Source: an uncultured Ruminococcus sp. (GTDB taxonomy: Bacteria > Bacillota > Clostridia > Oscillospirales > CAG-272). From it: a stretch of DNA of 27,554 nt. Numbering within the stretch: position 1 is the stretch's first letter; every line of letters begins with the position of its first letter. A program made the translations under genes and the position numbers. Below the pieces are notes generated by a model. It saw only the letters and a list, made by a program, of their open reading frames with translations. It did not search any database and was not told where the DNA came from. Location: NCBI GenBank assembly GCA_902783705.1, contig CACZSA010000152.1, positions 1 through 27,554 on the forward strand, in the 5' to 3' direction. Of the stretch, positions 1-8,497 are shown in pieces.

Positions 1-765
1 GACGAGGTCGCCGGGCTTGACCTGCGCGATCGGGCCGTGATGGAAGTCGGAGGTCGGATAGCCCTTCATCTTGAGCTTGTTGGTCTCAAGCATCTTGAGC
101 GCGCCTTCGAGGGCGATGCAGTAGGAGATACCGCGGCCGAGGAGGATCGCGCCGGGGATGTTCTGATGCGCTTCAGCGAAGGCCATGATCTCGTCGTACT
201 TGGTGTCGAGCATTTCCTGCGCCTTCGGACCGACGGAGGAGAGGGCGGCGAGGAGATCGTCGTTCCCTGCCCAGACCGCGGCGATGGTGCCGAGGATGGT
301 CATCTGGGTCGTGAAGGTCTTCGTGGCGGCGATGGAGGCCTCGTGTCCGCATCCGCAGAAGAGATGATATTCGGCGCACTTCGCCATGGGGGAATCGGTG
401 TTGTTGGTGACGGCAACGGTGATCGCGCCGTCCGCCTTCGCGGATTCGAGAACGGCGAGAACGTCCTCCGCCTTGCCGGACTGGGAGACGCCGATCACGA
501 GATTGTCGGAGAGGTCGATGTGCGCGCCGTATTTCGTGAACACGGAGGGCGTGCCGAGCGCGCAGGGGATCCCGGCGAAGATTCCGAAGAGATACTGCGC
601 GTACACGCAGGCATGGTCGGAGGTTCCGCGGGCGGCGAAGTAGACGTTCTTCACGCCCTTTGCCTTGGCCTTTGCGACGAGCTCGCGGATCGCGGGAAGA
701 TTGTCCCCCACCACGTGGGAAAGCGCGGCGGGCTGTTCACGGATTTCTTTTTCGAGGTTGATCAT
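1..765 (-). CDS. SIS-domain sugar isomerase/deaminase-like protein (GlmS C-terminal type), 3' end beyond window
   Basis: This is the first 255 codons of a protein with two sugar-isomerase (SIS) domains, resembling the isomerase half of glucosamine-6-phosphate synthase but without a glutaminase domain. Visible motifs are ARGTSDHA near residue 45, the phosphosugar-binding stretch VIGVSQSGKAEDVL, EASIAATKTFTTQM, ALEGALKMLE and HGPIA near the window edge. Proteins of this build act in the cytoplasm on amino-sugar phosphates or fructosamine phosphates (FrlB, AgaS and NagB-II-like groups); the exact substrate cannot be told. The ATG at 765 is preceded by AGGGAG nine bases upstream. It lies 32 bp downstream of the AEC permease gene and is probably the last visible gene of the rhamnose operon. 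The stop codon lies outside the window. Confidence 0.85.
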   Translation of the reverse strand, partial: MINLEKEIREQPAALSHVVGDNLPAIRELVAKAKAKGVKNVYFAARGTSDHACVYAQYLFGIFAGIPCALGTPSVFTKYGAHIDLSDNLVIGVSQSGKAEDVLAVLESAKADGAITVAVTNNTDSPMAKCAEYHLFCGCGHEASIAATKTFTTQMTILGTIAAVWAGNDDLLAALSSVGPKAQEMLDTKYDEIMAFAEAHQNIPGAILLGRGISYCIALEGALKMLETNKLKMKGYPTSDFHHGPIAQVKPGDLV

Positions 766-797
766 GATGGTTCACTCCCTGTATAGGTAAAATTGTT

Positions 798-1757
798 TCA
801 GATCAAAGCGAGGGATTTGAGGATAAAGATGCCGGCGAAGATGGTGAGAACGCAGAACATCGTCGAGAGCAGAAGGATCTGCGCGGCGAGTTCGTGGTCG
901 TTGTCCATTTTCTTCGCCATGATGTAGCTGGAAACCGCCGTCGGCGCGCCGAAGCAGATCAGCACGACGCCGAGCGCGGGTCCGCGGAGTCCGATGAGGG
1001 ATGCGGCGGTGAGCGCGATCGCCGGGATCAGCACGCACCGGTTGAAGGCGCCGAGGACGGCATACCCCGCACGTCCGCGCAGGCTCTCGGTCTTGAAGTT
1101 CGCACCGAGGGAGAGGAGGGCGAGCGGCGTCGTCAGTCCCGAGAGATACCCGAGGCTCTTCGAGGCGGCGGTCACGAGCGGAATCTTCCAGATCATGAAC
1201 GGCAGGCCGAGGAGCACGCCGATGATGAGGGGATTCGTGACGATGGATTTGAGGATGCCCTTCACCGTCTCGGCGTTGAGCCTGTGCTCGCGGCTGCCGG
1301 AGAAGAGCGAGAGGATGATGACGGAATAGCCGTTGAACATCAGAATGACGAACGGCATGGCGATCGCGATGGCCTGACCGCCGATCTCACCGAACATATT
1401 GACGGCGAGCGGCACGCCGAGGATCGCAAAGTTCGAGCGGCAGGAGCCCTGAATGAACGCCCCGCGCATCTTCGGATCCTTTACGATGAAGAGCGAGAGG
1501 ACCGACATGACGGTGAAGCTCGTCGTCACCGCGATGAGCAGGAAGACGATCAGCTTCATGTCGAGATCGTCGTCGAGCGAGCTCCCGGCGACCTCGAGGA
1601 ACAGCATCACGGGCAGGCCGATCTTGAAGACCAGCCAGTCCGCCGTCTCCGTGAAGGCGTCGGTCAGCTTGCCGAAGCGTTTCAGGATCCAGCCGAGCAC
1701 GACCAGAAGGATGATCGGCAGGATCGCGTTGACGCTGTACAAGAGGTTGTCGAGCAT
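798..1757 (-). CDS. AEC (auxin efflux carrier) family transporter
   Basis: A 319-residue integral membrane protein with about ten hydrophobic segments in two halves, the usual size and layout of bacterial AEC permeases. The N-terminus (ILPIILLVVLGWILKRFG) and the loop PTAVSSYIMAKKM before the last two helices are typical. Family members move organic acids such as malate, or other small anions; the substrate here is unknown. The ATG at 1757 follows the stop of the upstream amidase gene by one base, with GGAG inside that gene's 3' end, so the two are translationally linked. It sits between envelope amidases and a SIS-domain protein, so a role in uptake or export linked to sugar or cell-wall turnover is inference. 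Confidence 0.85.
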   Translation of the reverse strand: MLDNLLYSVNAILPIILLVVLGWILKRFGKLTDAFTETADWLVFKIGLPVMLFLEVAGSSLDDDLDMKLIVFLLIAVTTSFTVMSVLSLFIVKDPKMRGAFIQGSCRSNFAILGVPLAVNMFGEIGGQAIAIAMPFVILMFNGYSVIILSLFSGSREHRLNAETVKGILKSIVTNPLIIGVLLGLPFMIWKIPLVTAASKSLGYLSGLTTPLALLSLGANFKTESLRGRAGYAVLGAFNRCVLIPAIALTAASLIGLRGPALGVVLICFGAPTAVSSYIMAKKMDNDHELAAQILLLSTMFCVLTIFAGIFILKSLALI

Positions 1758-1758
1758 A

Positions 1759-2586
1759 TTACGGTTTCTCCAGACTGTCGAAGAAGCGTTCGATCCCCTC
1801 CGCGATGCCGTTGGCGACGGACTTCTGCCATTCCTCGTTCACGAGGTTCTCGGCGTCCACGACGTTGGTGCAGAAGCCGACCTCGATCAGCGAGGAGGCG
1901 GCGTGGGTCTCGCGCGGGATCGCGAAGTTCGAGTCCGCCATCGTGCTCGGGTCGTCCGCCGTGGTCGGCGCGGTGATCTCGACCGTATCGTCGATGGCCT
2001 CCTTGATCGTCTCCGCCGCGGGCTCGGCCCAGTCGTTCCATTTATAGCTGTTGTCGTTGTAGTAGATCCGCACGCCGCACGCATCCGGATTTCCGGCGGC
2101 GTTGACGTGGATGGAGACGGCGTAATCGACCTCCTGCGCGTTGATGAACGCGATCCGCTCGTTCGGATTGAAGATCCAGTTGCCGTCCCAGTCGTATTCG
2201 GGGATGTCCTCCCCGTTGTGCGTCATGATCGTGTCAAAGCCGCGGTCGATCAGGTTCTGATTCAGGAATTTGGCGACGGCAAGGGTGACGTGCTTTTCAT
2301 ACACGCCCTCGGGGAAATAGCTTCCCTCTCCGGTCCCGTTGTCGTAGAAGCCGTGCCCCGGATCGATGCAGATCGTCCGGTTCTTCTTCACGACGACAGC
2401 GGGCATGACCCTTCCGATGCCTACCGCGGGCTCTGCCGGTTCGAGGACGACGGGTTCGGGTTCCGCGGCGGTGACCGTCTGTGCATCCGGCTCCGGCGTC
2501 TTCTCCTCCTTTGAACATCCCGTCGGGGCGAGGGCAAGGAGGAGTGCCATGATCCCGGCGAGCGCGTTTCTCATGTTCCTGTCCAT
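1759..2586 (-). CDS. N-acetylmuramoyl-L-alanine amidase (Amidase_3) lipoprotein, downstream copy
   Basis: A 275-residue secreted zinc amidase that should cleave the bond between MurNAc and the stem peptide of peptidoglycan. A signal peptide ends in APTG-Cys24, a plausible though not ideal lipobox, so the protein is probably a membrane-anchored lipoprotein. A Glu/Pro-rich linker (about 25-65) leads to the Amidase_3 domain (about 70-275). The likely zinc and catalytic residues are present: His78 (IDPGHG), Glu97 (VYEKH), His160 (SIHVNA) and Glu235 (LIEVGF). No SH3b or SPOR wall-binding module is seen. It follows a close paralogue by 27 bp, and the two share the unusual linker motif VVLEPA...GIGR.MP. 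It lies one base upstream of the AEC permease gene. Confidence 0.9.
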   Translation of the reverse strand: MDRNMRNALAGIMALLLALAPTGCSKEEKTPEPDAQTVTAAEPEPVVLEPAEPAVGIGRVMPAVVVKKNRTICIDPGHGFYDNGTGEGSYFPEGVYEKHVTLAVAKFLNQNLIDRGFDTIMTHNGEDIPEYDWDGNWIFNPNERIAFINAQEVDYAVSIHVNAAGNPDACGVRIYYNDNSYKWNDWAEPAAETIKEAIDDTVEITAPTTADDPSTMADSNFAIPRETHAASSLIEVGFCTNVVDAENLVNEEWQKSVANGIAEGIERFFDSLEKP

Positions 2587-2613
2587 GTTATCGTACCTGC
2601 TGCTTGATGATTT

Positions 2614-3498
2614 TTAAGCGTTCTTCAGGTCGTCGAAGAACTTCTCGATCCCTTCGGCGATGGCCTCCGCCATCTGCTTCTGCCATGCGGGATCCTGCAG
2701 TTTTTCGGCGTCCGTTTCGTTGGTGCAGAAGCCCATCTCGATCAGCGAAGAGGCGCACTTGGTCTCGCGGTTGATCGCAAAGGACGCGTCCTCCATGTCC
2801 TTGGAGTCGACGAGCTGGGTCACCGCGGTGGTCTCGACCCCTTCCTCGATGGCGTCCCGGATATCGGCGGCGACCGTCTCGGACCAGTCGTTGTTCTTGT
2901 AATAGTTCTGATCGAAGAAGACCATCGCGCCGCACTTCTCGGGATTCCCGACCGCGTTGACGTGAAGGGAGACGAGATAATCCGGCCCGATGACGTTGTT
3001 GATGTACGGGGGCCGCTCATACGGTGCGGAGAAGACGCCGTCCCAGTTGAGGTCCGCGCCCTCCGGCATCGTCTCGCCGTCGTGGGTGAGGATCGTCCGG
3101 AAGCCGCGGGCTTTGAGGGCATCCTCGAGGAGGCGGGAGACTTCGATCGTGATGTCCCGCTCGTAGATCCCCTCGGGGAAATAGCTGTCGCTGCCCGTGC
3201 CCGGGTCGACGAAGCCGTGACCGGGGTCGATGCAGATCAGCTCTTCCCGCTGTTCGACGACGACCGGCATGATCCTGCCGACGCCTGCCGCCGGGACCGC
3301 GGGCTCGAGCACCACGACGTCCTCTTCCTCGGGCAGATCGGCGGGCTCGTCCGCGTCCGTCCGTTCTTCAAAGGCAGCTCCCGCGAGCATCGCGTCGGCG
3401 TCCGCGCTCGCCTCCGGCTTGCCACAGGAAGGGAGGAGGAGCGCCGCCGCGAGAAGGGCGGGGATGACCGCACACCGCTTGTTTTTCAATCGAACCAT
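2614..3498 (-). CDS. N-acetylmuramoyl-L-alanine amidase (Amidase_3) lipoprotein, upstream copy
   Basis: A 294-residue lipoprotein amidase and tandem paralogue of the downstream gene. The signal peptide ends LLLPS-Cys25. An acidic linker follows (about 26-70), then the Amidase_3 domain with His94 (IDPGHG), Glu113 (IYERD), His179 (SLHVNA) and Glu254 (LIEMGF). These match the zinc ligands and catalytic glutamate of the family, so peptidoglycan amidase activity on the outer face of the membrane is expected. I place the start at 3498, because AGGAAAG lies just upstream and this start creates the signal peptide; the open frame continues upstream into the CapA-like gene but without a sensible N-terminus. 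It lies 29 bp after the CapA-like gene. Confidence 0.9.
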   Translation of the reverse strand: MVRLKNKRCAVIPALLAAALLLPSCGKPEASADADAMLAGAAFEERTDADEPADLPEEEDVVVLEPAVPAAGVGRIMPVVVEQREELICIDPGHGFVDPGTGSDSYFPEGIYERDITIEVSRLLEDALKARGFRTILTHDGETMPEGADLNWDGVFSAPYERPPYINNVIGPDYLVSLHVNAVGNPEKCGAMVFFDQNYYKNNDWSETVAADIRDAIEEGVETTAVTQLVDSKDMEDASFAINRETKCASSLIEMGFCTNETDAEKLQDPAWQKQMAEAIAEGIEKFFDDLKNA

Positions 3499-3527
3499 AA
3501 TGCTTTCCTGTTCCGGAATTCCGGGCG

Positions 3528-4688
3528 TCAGCCGCGGTATTCCTTCGGGAGATATTCGGCCGGGATGACCGTGCGGACATATCCCTTGAGTCCCTCCGCC
3601 GTGAAGCCGGAGAGACCGTGGGAGGCCGCGAGATCGTCGTTGTAGAGGGACAGCGGGACGATCTGATAATCCTGCTTCTGCGCCGTGAAATGCACGACGG
3701 TCGGAGTCAGGATCGGATCGCCGACGGTATAGCCGTCCTCGCCGGGCGTCGCCGTGAATGTGAGGATGCCGCCGAGGATGTCTTCCCACTGCTTGCCGGT
3801 CGAGAGGATATTGCCGAGAGAATAGGCCACGAGGCAGGACGAGCCGCGCGTGGTCGCGAGACGGTCGACCGGACCGACGGTATCCCCGGTCCCGACGACG
3901 ACGTCCGCGCCGGCTTCCGCCATGTAATAGGCGGCGGCGCACTGTTCGTCATGCGTCATTCCGTCGTCCCAGTCGGCGAGGACGATGACAAGAGACGCCC
4001 TCTCCGCCGCGGACGTGATATTCGCGAGGGTCTCCTCCGCGCCGATCGGGAAGGCCTCGCCGCCCGCCGCGCAGATCGCGTAGCTGAGGCCCTTTTCCTC
4101 CGCCACGAGGACCCCGGCGTCGCCTTCGGACACGGTCGAGAGCGGCGTGATGCCGTAGCTCTGGAGCATGCCCGCCGGATCGTTCCATGCGAGGGTGTCG
4201 AGAACGTCGTAGCCCGCTTCGGCGAGGACCGCCACCATCTCCTCGGGGATCCGGTGGGACGGGTCGGAGTCGTTCTTCGGTCTCGCCGCCGTGGTGTCAA
4301 AGCCCGCGGTCACGTCCGCCGCCGAGAGATTCTGATAGATCCCCGAGAGCATGCGGACAAAGCTGTAGCTCTGCCCGGCTCCCGCCCGGCGCGCGCCGTC
4401 GCTGATGATGAACGTGTCGACGAGGATGTCCCCGGCGAGCGTGAAGGTGACGGGCACCGGCCCCTCGTCCTCCGGCTCGTCGGTGTAGACGAATTCCGTG
4501 ACCCGCTCCTCTGCGTCCTCTGCGGCGCGCGCGGCGGGGGTGAGAAGTCCGGCGGCGGTGTTGTTCGTCTCCGGATACTCCACGGTCGCCTCGCGCATCT
4601 CGATGATCCCGCAGGAGGAGAGCATCACAGCGGCAAGGGAGAGGGTCAGGATTTTCTGGATCGTATGTTTGAATTTCGGGTATTGCAT
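3528..4688 (-). CDS. CapA-like (PGA_cap fold) lipoprotein with degenerate active site
   Basis: A 386-residue lipoprotein (signal peptide ending MLSS-Cys26) whose domain from about residue 78 resembles the CapA/PgsA poly-gamma-glutamate family of the calcineurin-like superfamily. Matching landmarks are TFTLAGDILVD (81-91), AEAGYDVLDTLAWND (156-170) and the late VAYSLGNIL (287-295). The histidine-bearing family motifs are altered: the usual LANNH reads LAWND, the usual HWG reads ADW (238-240), and the usual GHHPHV reads GTGDTV (266-271). It is therefore probably not an active metalloenzyme of the usual type and may bind a polymer or act as a structural partner. It starts four bases after the rhaA stop without a clear ribosome binding site, suggesting reinitiation, and is followed by two amidase lipoproteins. 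Confidence 0.75.
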   Translation of the reverse strand: MQYPKFKHTIQKILTLSLAAVMLSSCGIIEMREATVEYPETNNTAAGLLTPAARAAEDAEERVTEFVYTDEPEDEGPVPVTFTLAGDILVDTFIISDGARRAGAGQSYSFVRMLSGIYQNLSAADVTAGFDTTAARPKNDSDPSHRIPEEMVAVLAEAGYDVLDTLAWNDPAGMLQSYGITPLSTVSEGDAGVLVAEEKGLSYAICAAGGEAFPIGAEETLANITSAAERASLVIVLADWDDGMTHDEQCAAAYYMAEAGADVVVGTGDTVGPVDRLATTRGSSCLVAYSLGNILSTGKQWEDILGGILTFTATPGEDGYTVGDPILTPTVVHFTAQKQDYQIVPLSLYNDDLAASHGLSGFTAEGLKGYVRTVIPAEYLPKEYRG

Positions 4689-4692
4689 GAAC

Positions 4693-5949
4693 TTATCGCG
4701 CGGAAAGAACGTCCGCTTCGTATTTCTTCATCATCGGGATCCAGCTGTCGCCCGCGGGGACGCCCTGCATATCGCAGTACGCGTTCCATACGAGGCCGAA
4801 CGGCAGGGTCTTGAGCTCTTCAAGGTAGGCGAGACGGCTGGTGTAGTCGCCCTCGAGCTCGAACTTCTGGAGCATCTCCACGGGCTCGAGGTTCGCCCAG
4901 AGGAGCGCCTTCTGCATGTTGCGGGTGCCCATGGTCCAGGCGGCGATGCGGTTGATCGAGCCGTCGAAGAAGTCGAGGCCGATGTTGACGCGCCGCTCGT
5001 AACCGCCGCGGTGAATTTCGCAGGCGATGGCCTTGAGCTCGTCGTCGAGGATGACCACATGGTCGGAGTCCCAGCGGACCGGACGGGAGACGTGGAGCAT
5101 CACGCCGTCGAGGTACTGGAGGGTCGAGGAGAGCTTGTCGGAGACCATTTCGGTGGGATGGAAGTGGCCCGTGTCGAGCGTGAGGAGGACGTTGTGCTTC
5201 ATCGCGCAGCCCATGTAGAACTCATGAGAGCCGATGGTGCAGCTTTCGAGGCCGATGCCGAAGAGCTTGGATTCGACGGCGTCGAGGTTGTAGTCCTTCG
5301 AAATCTTCTCGGCGAAGATTTCGTCGTAGGAGCGGGCGAGGTTCTCTCTCTTGCGCTTCCGGTTGACCGGGATATCCTTGAATCCGTCGGGAACCCAGAA
5401 GTTGATGACGGAGGGCTGACCCGTGGCCTTGCCGAACGCCTCGGAGACCTTGCGGGAGAGGATACCGTGCTCGACCCAGAACTTGCGGATGCCTTCGTCG
5501 TCGGACGAGAGGGTGAAGCCGTCGGCGGAGAGGGGATGTGAGAAGAAGGTCGGGTTGTAGTCCAGGCCGAGGCCCTGTTCCTTCGCCCAGTCGATCCAGG
5601 AGGTGAAGTGCTCCGGGCCGATCTCGTTGCGGGCGACCTTCTTGCCGTTCGAATCGAGGTAGATCGCGTGAAGCGCGAATTTCTTCTTTCCGGGGATGAG
5701 GGACTTCGCGAATTCGAAATCCTTTCTCAGCTCATCGATGTTGCGCGCCTTGCACGGGTAGTTGCCGGTGGACTGGATGCCGCCCGTGAGGTCGCCGTCC
5801 GCAGCCTCAAAGCCCGCGACGTCGTCGCCCTGCCAGCAGTGGATGGAGACGGGGGTGGAAGCGGTTGCCTTCAGCGCGGCGTCGACGTCCACGCCGTACT
5901 TGCCATATACGTTTCTCGCGATTTCCAGCGCTTTTTCGGTGTTCAGCAT
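4693..5949 (-). CDS. rhaA: L-rhamnose isomerase
   Basis: A 418-residue protein, the usual length of RhaA, which converts L-rhamnose to L-rhamnulose in the cytoplasm using divalent metal ions. Characteristic stretches are VSIHCWQGDDVAGFE near the N-terminus, GGIQSTGNYPCKAR, the metal-site region LTLDTGHFHPTE and DFFDGSINRIAAW. The ATG at 5949 is preceded by AAGGAG at good spacing and gives the canonical MLNTEKALEIA start; the open frame upstream lacks family resemblance. It lies 61 bp downstream of the rhamnulokinase gene and four bases upstream of the CapA-like gene. The aldolase RhaD, needed to finish the pathway, is not in the window. Confidence 0.96.
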   Translation of the reverse strand: MLNTEKALEIARNVYGKYGVDVDAALKATASTPVSIHCWQGDDVAGFEAADGDLTGGIQSTGNYPCKARNIDELRKDFEFAKSLIPGKKKFALHAIYLDSNGKKVARNEIGPEHFTSWIDWAKEQGLGLDYNPTFFSHPLSADGFTLSSDDEGIRKFWVEHGILSRKVSEAFGKATGQPSVINFWVPDGFKDIPVNRKRKRENLARSYDEIFAEKISKDYNLDAVESKLFGIGLESCTIGSHEFYMGCAMKHNVLLTLDTGHFHPTEMVSDKLSSTLQYLDGVMLHVSRPVRWDSDHVVILDDELKAIACEIHRGGYERRVNIGLDFFDGSINRIAAWTMGTRNMQKALLWANLEPVEMLQKFELEGDYTSRLAYLEELKTLPFGLVWNAYCDMQGVPAGDSWIPMMKKYEADVLSAR

Positions 5950-6010
5950 GTTGTGCTCCTTTTCAGATTGAGATAAAGTCGGGTAAGCAGGTCGGATGTT
6001 CGGAGGACGT

Positions 6011-7492
6011 TCATTCGCCGATGAGGGCGAGGAAGCGTCCGTATGCGTCGTCCCACGCGTTCTTCTGGGCGGCGTCGGGCGTATATTCTTCAATCGGGAA
6101 GGAGGCCCGGATCACCCGGCGCGCCTCCCACATGTCGCGGATCTCCCCGGTGGCGATGCACTGCATGGCGATGTTGCCGAGCGTGGTCGCCTCGACGGGG
6201 CCGGCCATCACGACCCGTCCGGACGCGTCCGCCGCGAACTGGGAGAGCATTTTCTCCTTCGTGCCGCCGCCGACGATGCTGATGACGGGGTACTTCCGTC
6301 CGGTCATCTCCTCGAGCTTTTCCGCGGTCCAGCGGTACCGGAGCGCAAGGGACTCGAAGATGCAGCGGACGATCTCGCCGACGTTCTCCGGGACGTGCTG
6401 ACCGGTCCGGGCGCAGTAGTCGCAGATGCGCTTCGGCATGTTGCCGGCGGTCGAGAAGAGCGGATCATCGGGGTTGACGATCGACTGGAGAGGCTTCGAG
6501 GCGAGCGCCATTTCGGAGAGCTCGTCGAAGGTGTAGCTCTTCCCCTCCCGCTTCCACTGCCTGCGGGATTCCTGTTCGATCCAGAGGCCCATAATGTTCT
6601 TGAGCACGCGGATCGTTCCGAAGACGCCGCCCTCGTTCGTGAAATCGTATTTTTCCGAGAGGTCGGCCAGCACCGGTTCGGGCGACTCGATCCCCATGAG
6701 GGACCATGTGCCGCTCGATATATAGAGGAAGTTTTCGTCGGAGGCGGGAACCGAGAGGACCGCGGAGGCCGTGTCGTGTCCGGCGACCTTCAGGATCTTC
6801 GCGCCCGTGTTTCCGGTCTCCTCCTCGATCGCGGGGAGCATCTTTCCCATGTCATAGCCCGGTTCGACGAGGCCGCAGAGGAGCCGCTTCGGCACGCCGC
6901 ATTTCTCGAGCAGCGCGTCCGCGTATTTTCTGGTCCTCGCGTCGAGCATCGCCCCGGTCGAGACGATCGTGTATTCGCTCTTCCGCTCGCCCGTCAGCAG
7001 ATAGCCGAGCAGGTCGGGCATGTGCAGGAGGGTCTCGGCGTTCTCCACCACCCACGGACGGTCGCGCAGATCCGCCGCGATCTGGTAGAGGGTGTTGAAA
7101 TTGAGGGACTGGATCCCGGTCGTGCGGTAGATCTCGCTGCGCGGGGCCAGCTTTTCGAAGACGTAATCCTGGATCCCCTCGGTGCGGACGTCGCGGTAGT
7201 GATAGGGGTTCGAGAGCAGCGTCCCCGACTTGTCGAGGTAGCCGTAGTCCACGCCCCAGGTGTCAATGCCGACGGAATCGATCCCGCCCGCATGGGACGA
7301 TTTGAGGATCGCCGTCTTGATTTCAAACAGCAGCCGGAGCGTATCCCAGAAGAAGCCGCCCGGCATCATCACGGGATCGTTCGAAAAGCGGTGGATCTCT
7401 TCCAGGGTAAAGCGTTCGCCGTCAAAGCCGCCGATGATCCCCCGTCCGCTTGACGCGCCGAGGTCGACAGCCAGCATTTTTTTCGCAGCCAT
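6011..7492 (-). CDS. rhaB: Rhamnulokinase
   Basis: A 493-residue FGGY-family sugar kinase that phosphorylates L-rhamnulose with ATP. The N-terminal phosphate-binding motif AVDLGASSGRG, the sugar-site motif GIDTWGVDYGYL, YHYRDVRT, YISSGTWSLMGIE and the C-terminal GGGTKEKMLSQFAADASGR with AGPVEATTLGN all match rhamnulokinases rather than xylulokinase or glycerol kinase. The ATG at 7492 has AAGGAG six bases upstream. It lies between the TIM-barrel isomerase-like gene (53 bp gap) and rhaA (61 bp gap) in the operon headed by the promoter at 8498-8526. Confidence 0.96.
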   Translation of the reverse strand: MAAKKMLAVDLGASSGRGIIGGFDGERFTLEEIHRFSNDPVMMPGGFFWDTLRLLFEIKTAILKSSHAGGIDSVGIDTWGVDYGYLDKSGTLLSNPYHYRDVRTEGIQDYVFEKLAPRSEIYRTTGIQSLNFNTLYQIAADLRDRPWVVENAETLLHMPDLLGYLLTGERKSEYTIVSTGAMLDARTRKYADALLEKCGVPKRLLCGLVEPGYDMGKMLPAIEEETGNTGAKILKVAGHDTASAVLSVPASDENFLYISSGTWSLMGIESPEPVLADLSEKYDFTNEGGVFGTIRVLKNIMGLWIEQESRRQWKREGKSYTFDELSEMALASKPLQSIVNPDDPLFSTAGNMPKRICDYCARTGQHVPENVGEIVRCIFESLALRYRWTAEKLEEMTGRKYPVISIVGGGTKEKMLSQFAADASGRVVMAGPVEATTLGNIAMQCIATGEIRDMWEARRVIRASFPIEEYTPDAAQKNAWDDAYGRFLALIGE

Positions 7493-7545
7493 ATCGGTCT
7501 CCTTCTCAAAGCTCTATGTTCGGTGTTGTTCTGTTCTATAAGGGA

Positions 7546-8409
7546 TCAGAGGCTCTGCGCGGTCTTCGGGATGCACCAGCGGAGATACTCGGCGGCGGCG
7601 GCGAAAGCCTCGGCGGAGGTGGCGTATGCGTTTCCGAGCGCGGTGCGCGGTCCGCCTTCCAGCGCTTCAAGCCCCGCGAACACGCGCAGATGCGGCTCGA
7701 GGGTCAGCACAAAGTCGCCGGAATAGAGCATATTGATGACGGCGAGGGTCTCCGGGACACACCCGATGCCCATGCCCGCCGGGACGATGGTTCCGTTCGG
7801 TTCCGCGTCCTTGATGTGCATATAAGTAATGTAGCGTTTCAGAAGGTCAAAGCCGTGCTCGAAGGGCTCCGCGCCGCACTGGATGAAGTTGGCGGGATCG
7901 AACACGCAGCCGTAGCGCCCGTCGAACGCCGTCATGATGTCGAGGCAGCGCTCCGGAATGTCTCCGTAGATGCCCTTTTCGTTCTCGTGGCAGAGCCTGA
8001 CGCCGTATTCGTCGCCGATCTCAAGCATCTTCCCCATCCGGTCGAGGACCTCGCCGCGGTATTCCTCGTATTTCCCGTCCGGGATGTAGAAGGAGAACAC
8101 GCGGATACGGGAGGTGCCGAGAACCTGTGCGATCTCGCACGTGTTGCGCAGCTTGTCGAGGTGCGGCTCGATGGGATCCGTCACGCCGATCTTGCCGATG
8201 GGGGATCCGACGGCGGACACGGTGATCCCGTGCGCGTCGAGCTTGCGGCGGACGTCGCCGGCCTGCGCGGGGGTGAGGTCGGAGACGTTCGTCCCGTCCA
8301 CGCCGCGGAGCTCGGTCATCTTGATTTTATTGAGGAGAAGTCCCTCGATCTGCTCGTCGAGAGAGGCGGAATATTCGTCGGAAAACGCGCTGAATCTGAA
8401 TCGTACCAT
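7546..8409 (-). CDS. Sugar phosphate isomerase/epimerase-like TIM barrel (AP_endonuc_2 fold)
   Basis: A 287-residue cytoplasmic protein of the xylose isomerase-like TIM-barrel family. Four likely metal ligands appear in order: Glu142 (HENEKG), Asp171 (FDPANF), His198 (MHIKD) and Glu238 (LEPHL). Family members isomerise or epimerise sugars, keto-sugars or inositols; the substrate cannot be read from the sequence, but its place directly before rhaB-rhaA suggests a role on rhamnose, rhamnulose or a related sugar. It is not RhaD, and resemblance to RhaM mutarotase is absent. I use the ATG at 8409, giving MVRFRFSAF; a GGAG lies about 13 bases upstream, somewhat far. It is the first gene after the promoter at 8498-8526. 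Confidence 0.85.
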   Translation of the reverse strand: MVRFRFSAFSDEYSASLDEQIEGLLLNKIKMTELRGVDGTNVSDLTPAQAGDVRRKLDAHGITVSAVGSPIGKIGVTDPIEPHLDKLRNTCEIAQVLGTSRIRVFSFYIPDGKYEEYRGEVLDRMGKMLEIGDEYGVRLCHENEKGIYGDIPERCLDIMTAFDGRYGCVFDPANFIQCGAEPFEHGFDLLKRYITYMHIKDAEPNGTIVPAGMGIGCVPETLAVINMLYSGDFVLTLEPHLRVFAGLEALEGGPRTALGNAYATSAEAFAAAAEYLRWCIPKTAQSL

Positions 8410-8464
8410 GTCTTGTTTCAATCTCCGTTCCGTTCGTTGTACGGTCCTGTCCGCCGCGAAAAAA

Positions 8465-8482
8465 CCGGATCCGCGGATTCGG
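8465..8482. promoter_or_regulatory. Palindrome downstream of the rhamnose operon promoter (candidate operator)
   Basis: The core ATCCGCGGAT (8469-8478) is a perfect 10-bp palindrome. It extends on both sides to CCG...CGG with one G/T mismatch, making 18 bp. It lies about 10-26 bases after the predicted transcription start of the minus-strand operon, where a repressor could block transcription. As RNA it could only form a short hairpin with no T-tract, so an operator is more likely than a terminator. The binding protein is unknown. Confidence 0.4.
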
Positions 8483-8497
8483 ATACAGAACCATCTT

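Noticed and set aside
3499..3942. Upstream extension of the second amidase frame into the CapA-like gene
   Set aside because: The extension is Arg-rich out-of-frame sequence; the start at 3498 has a ribosome binding site and a signal peptide.
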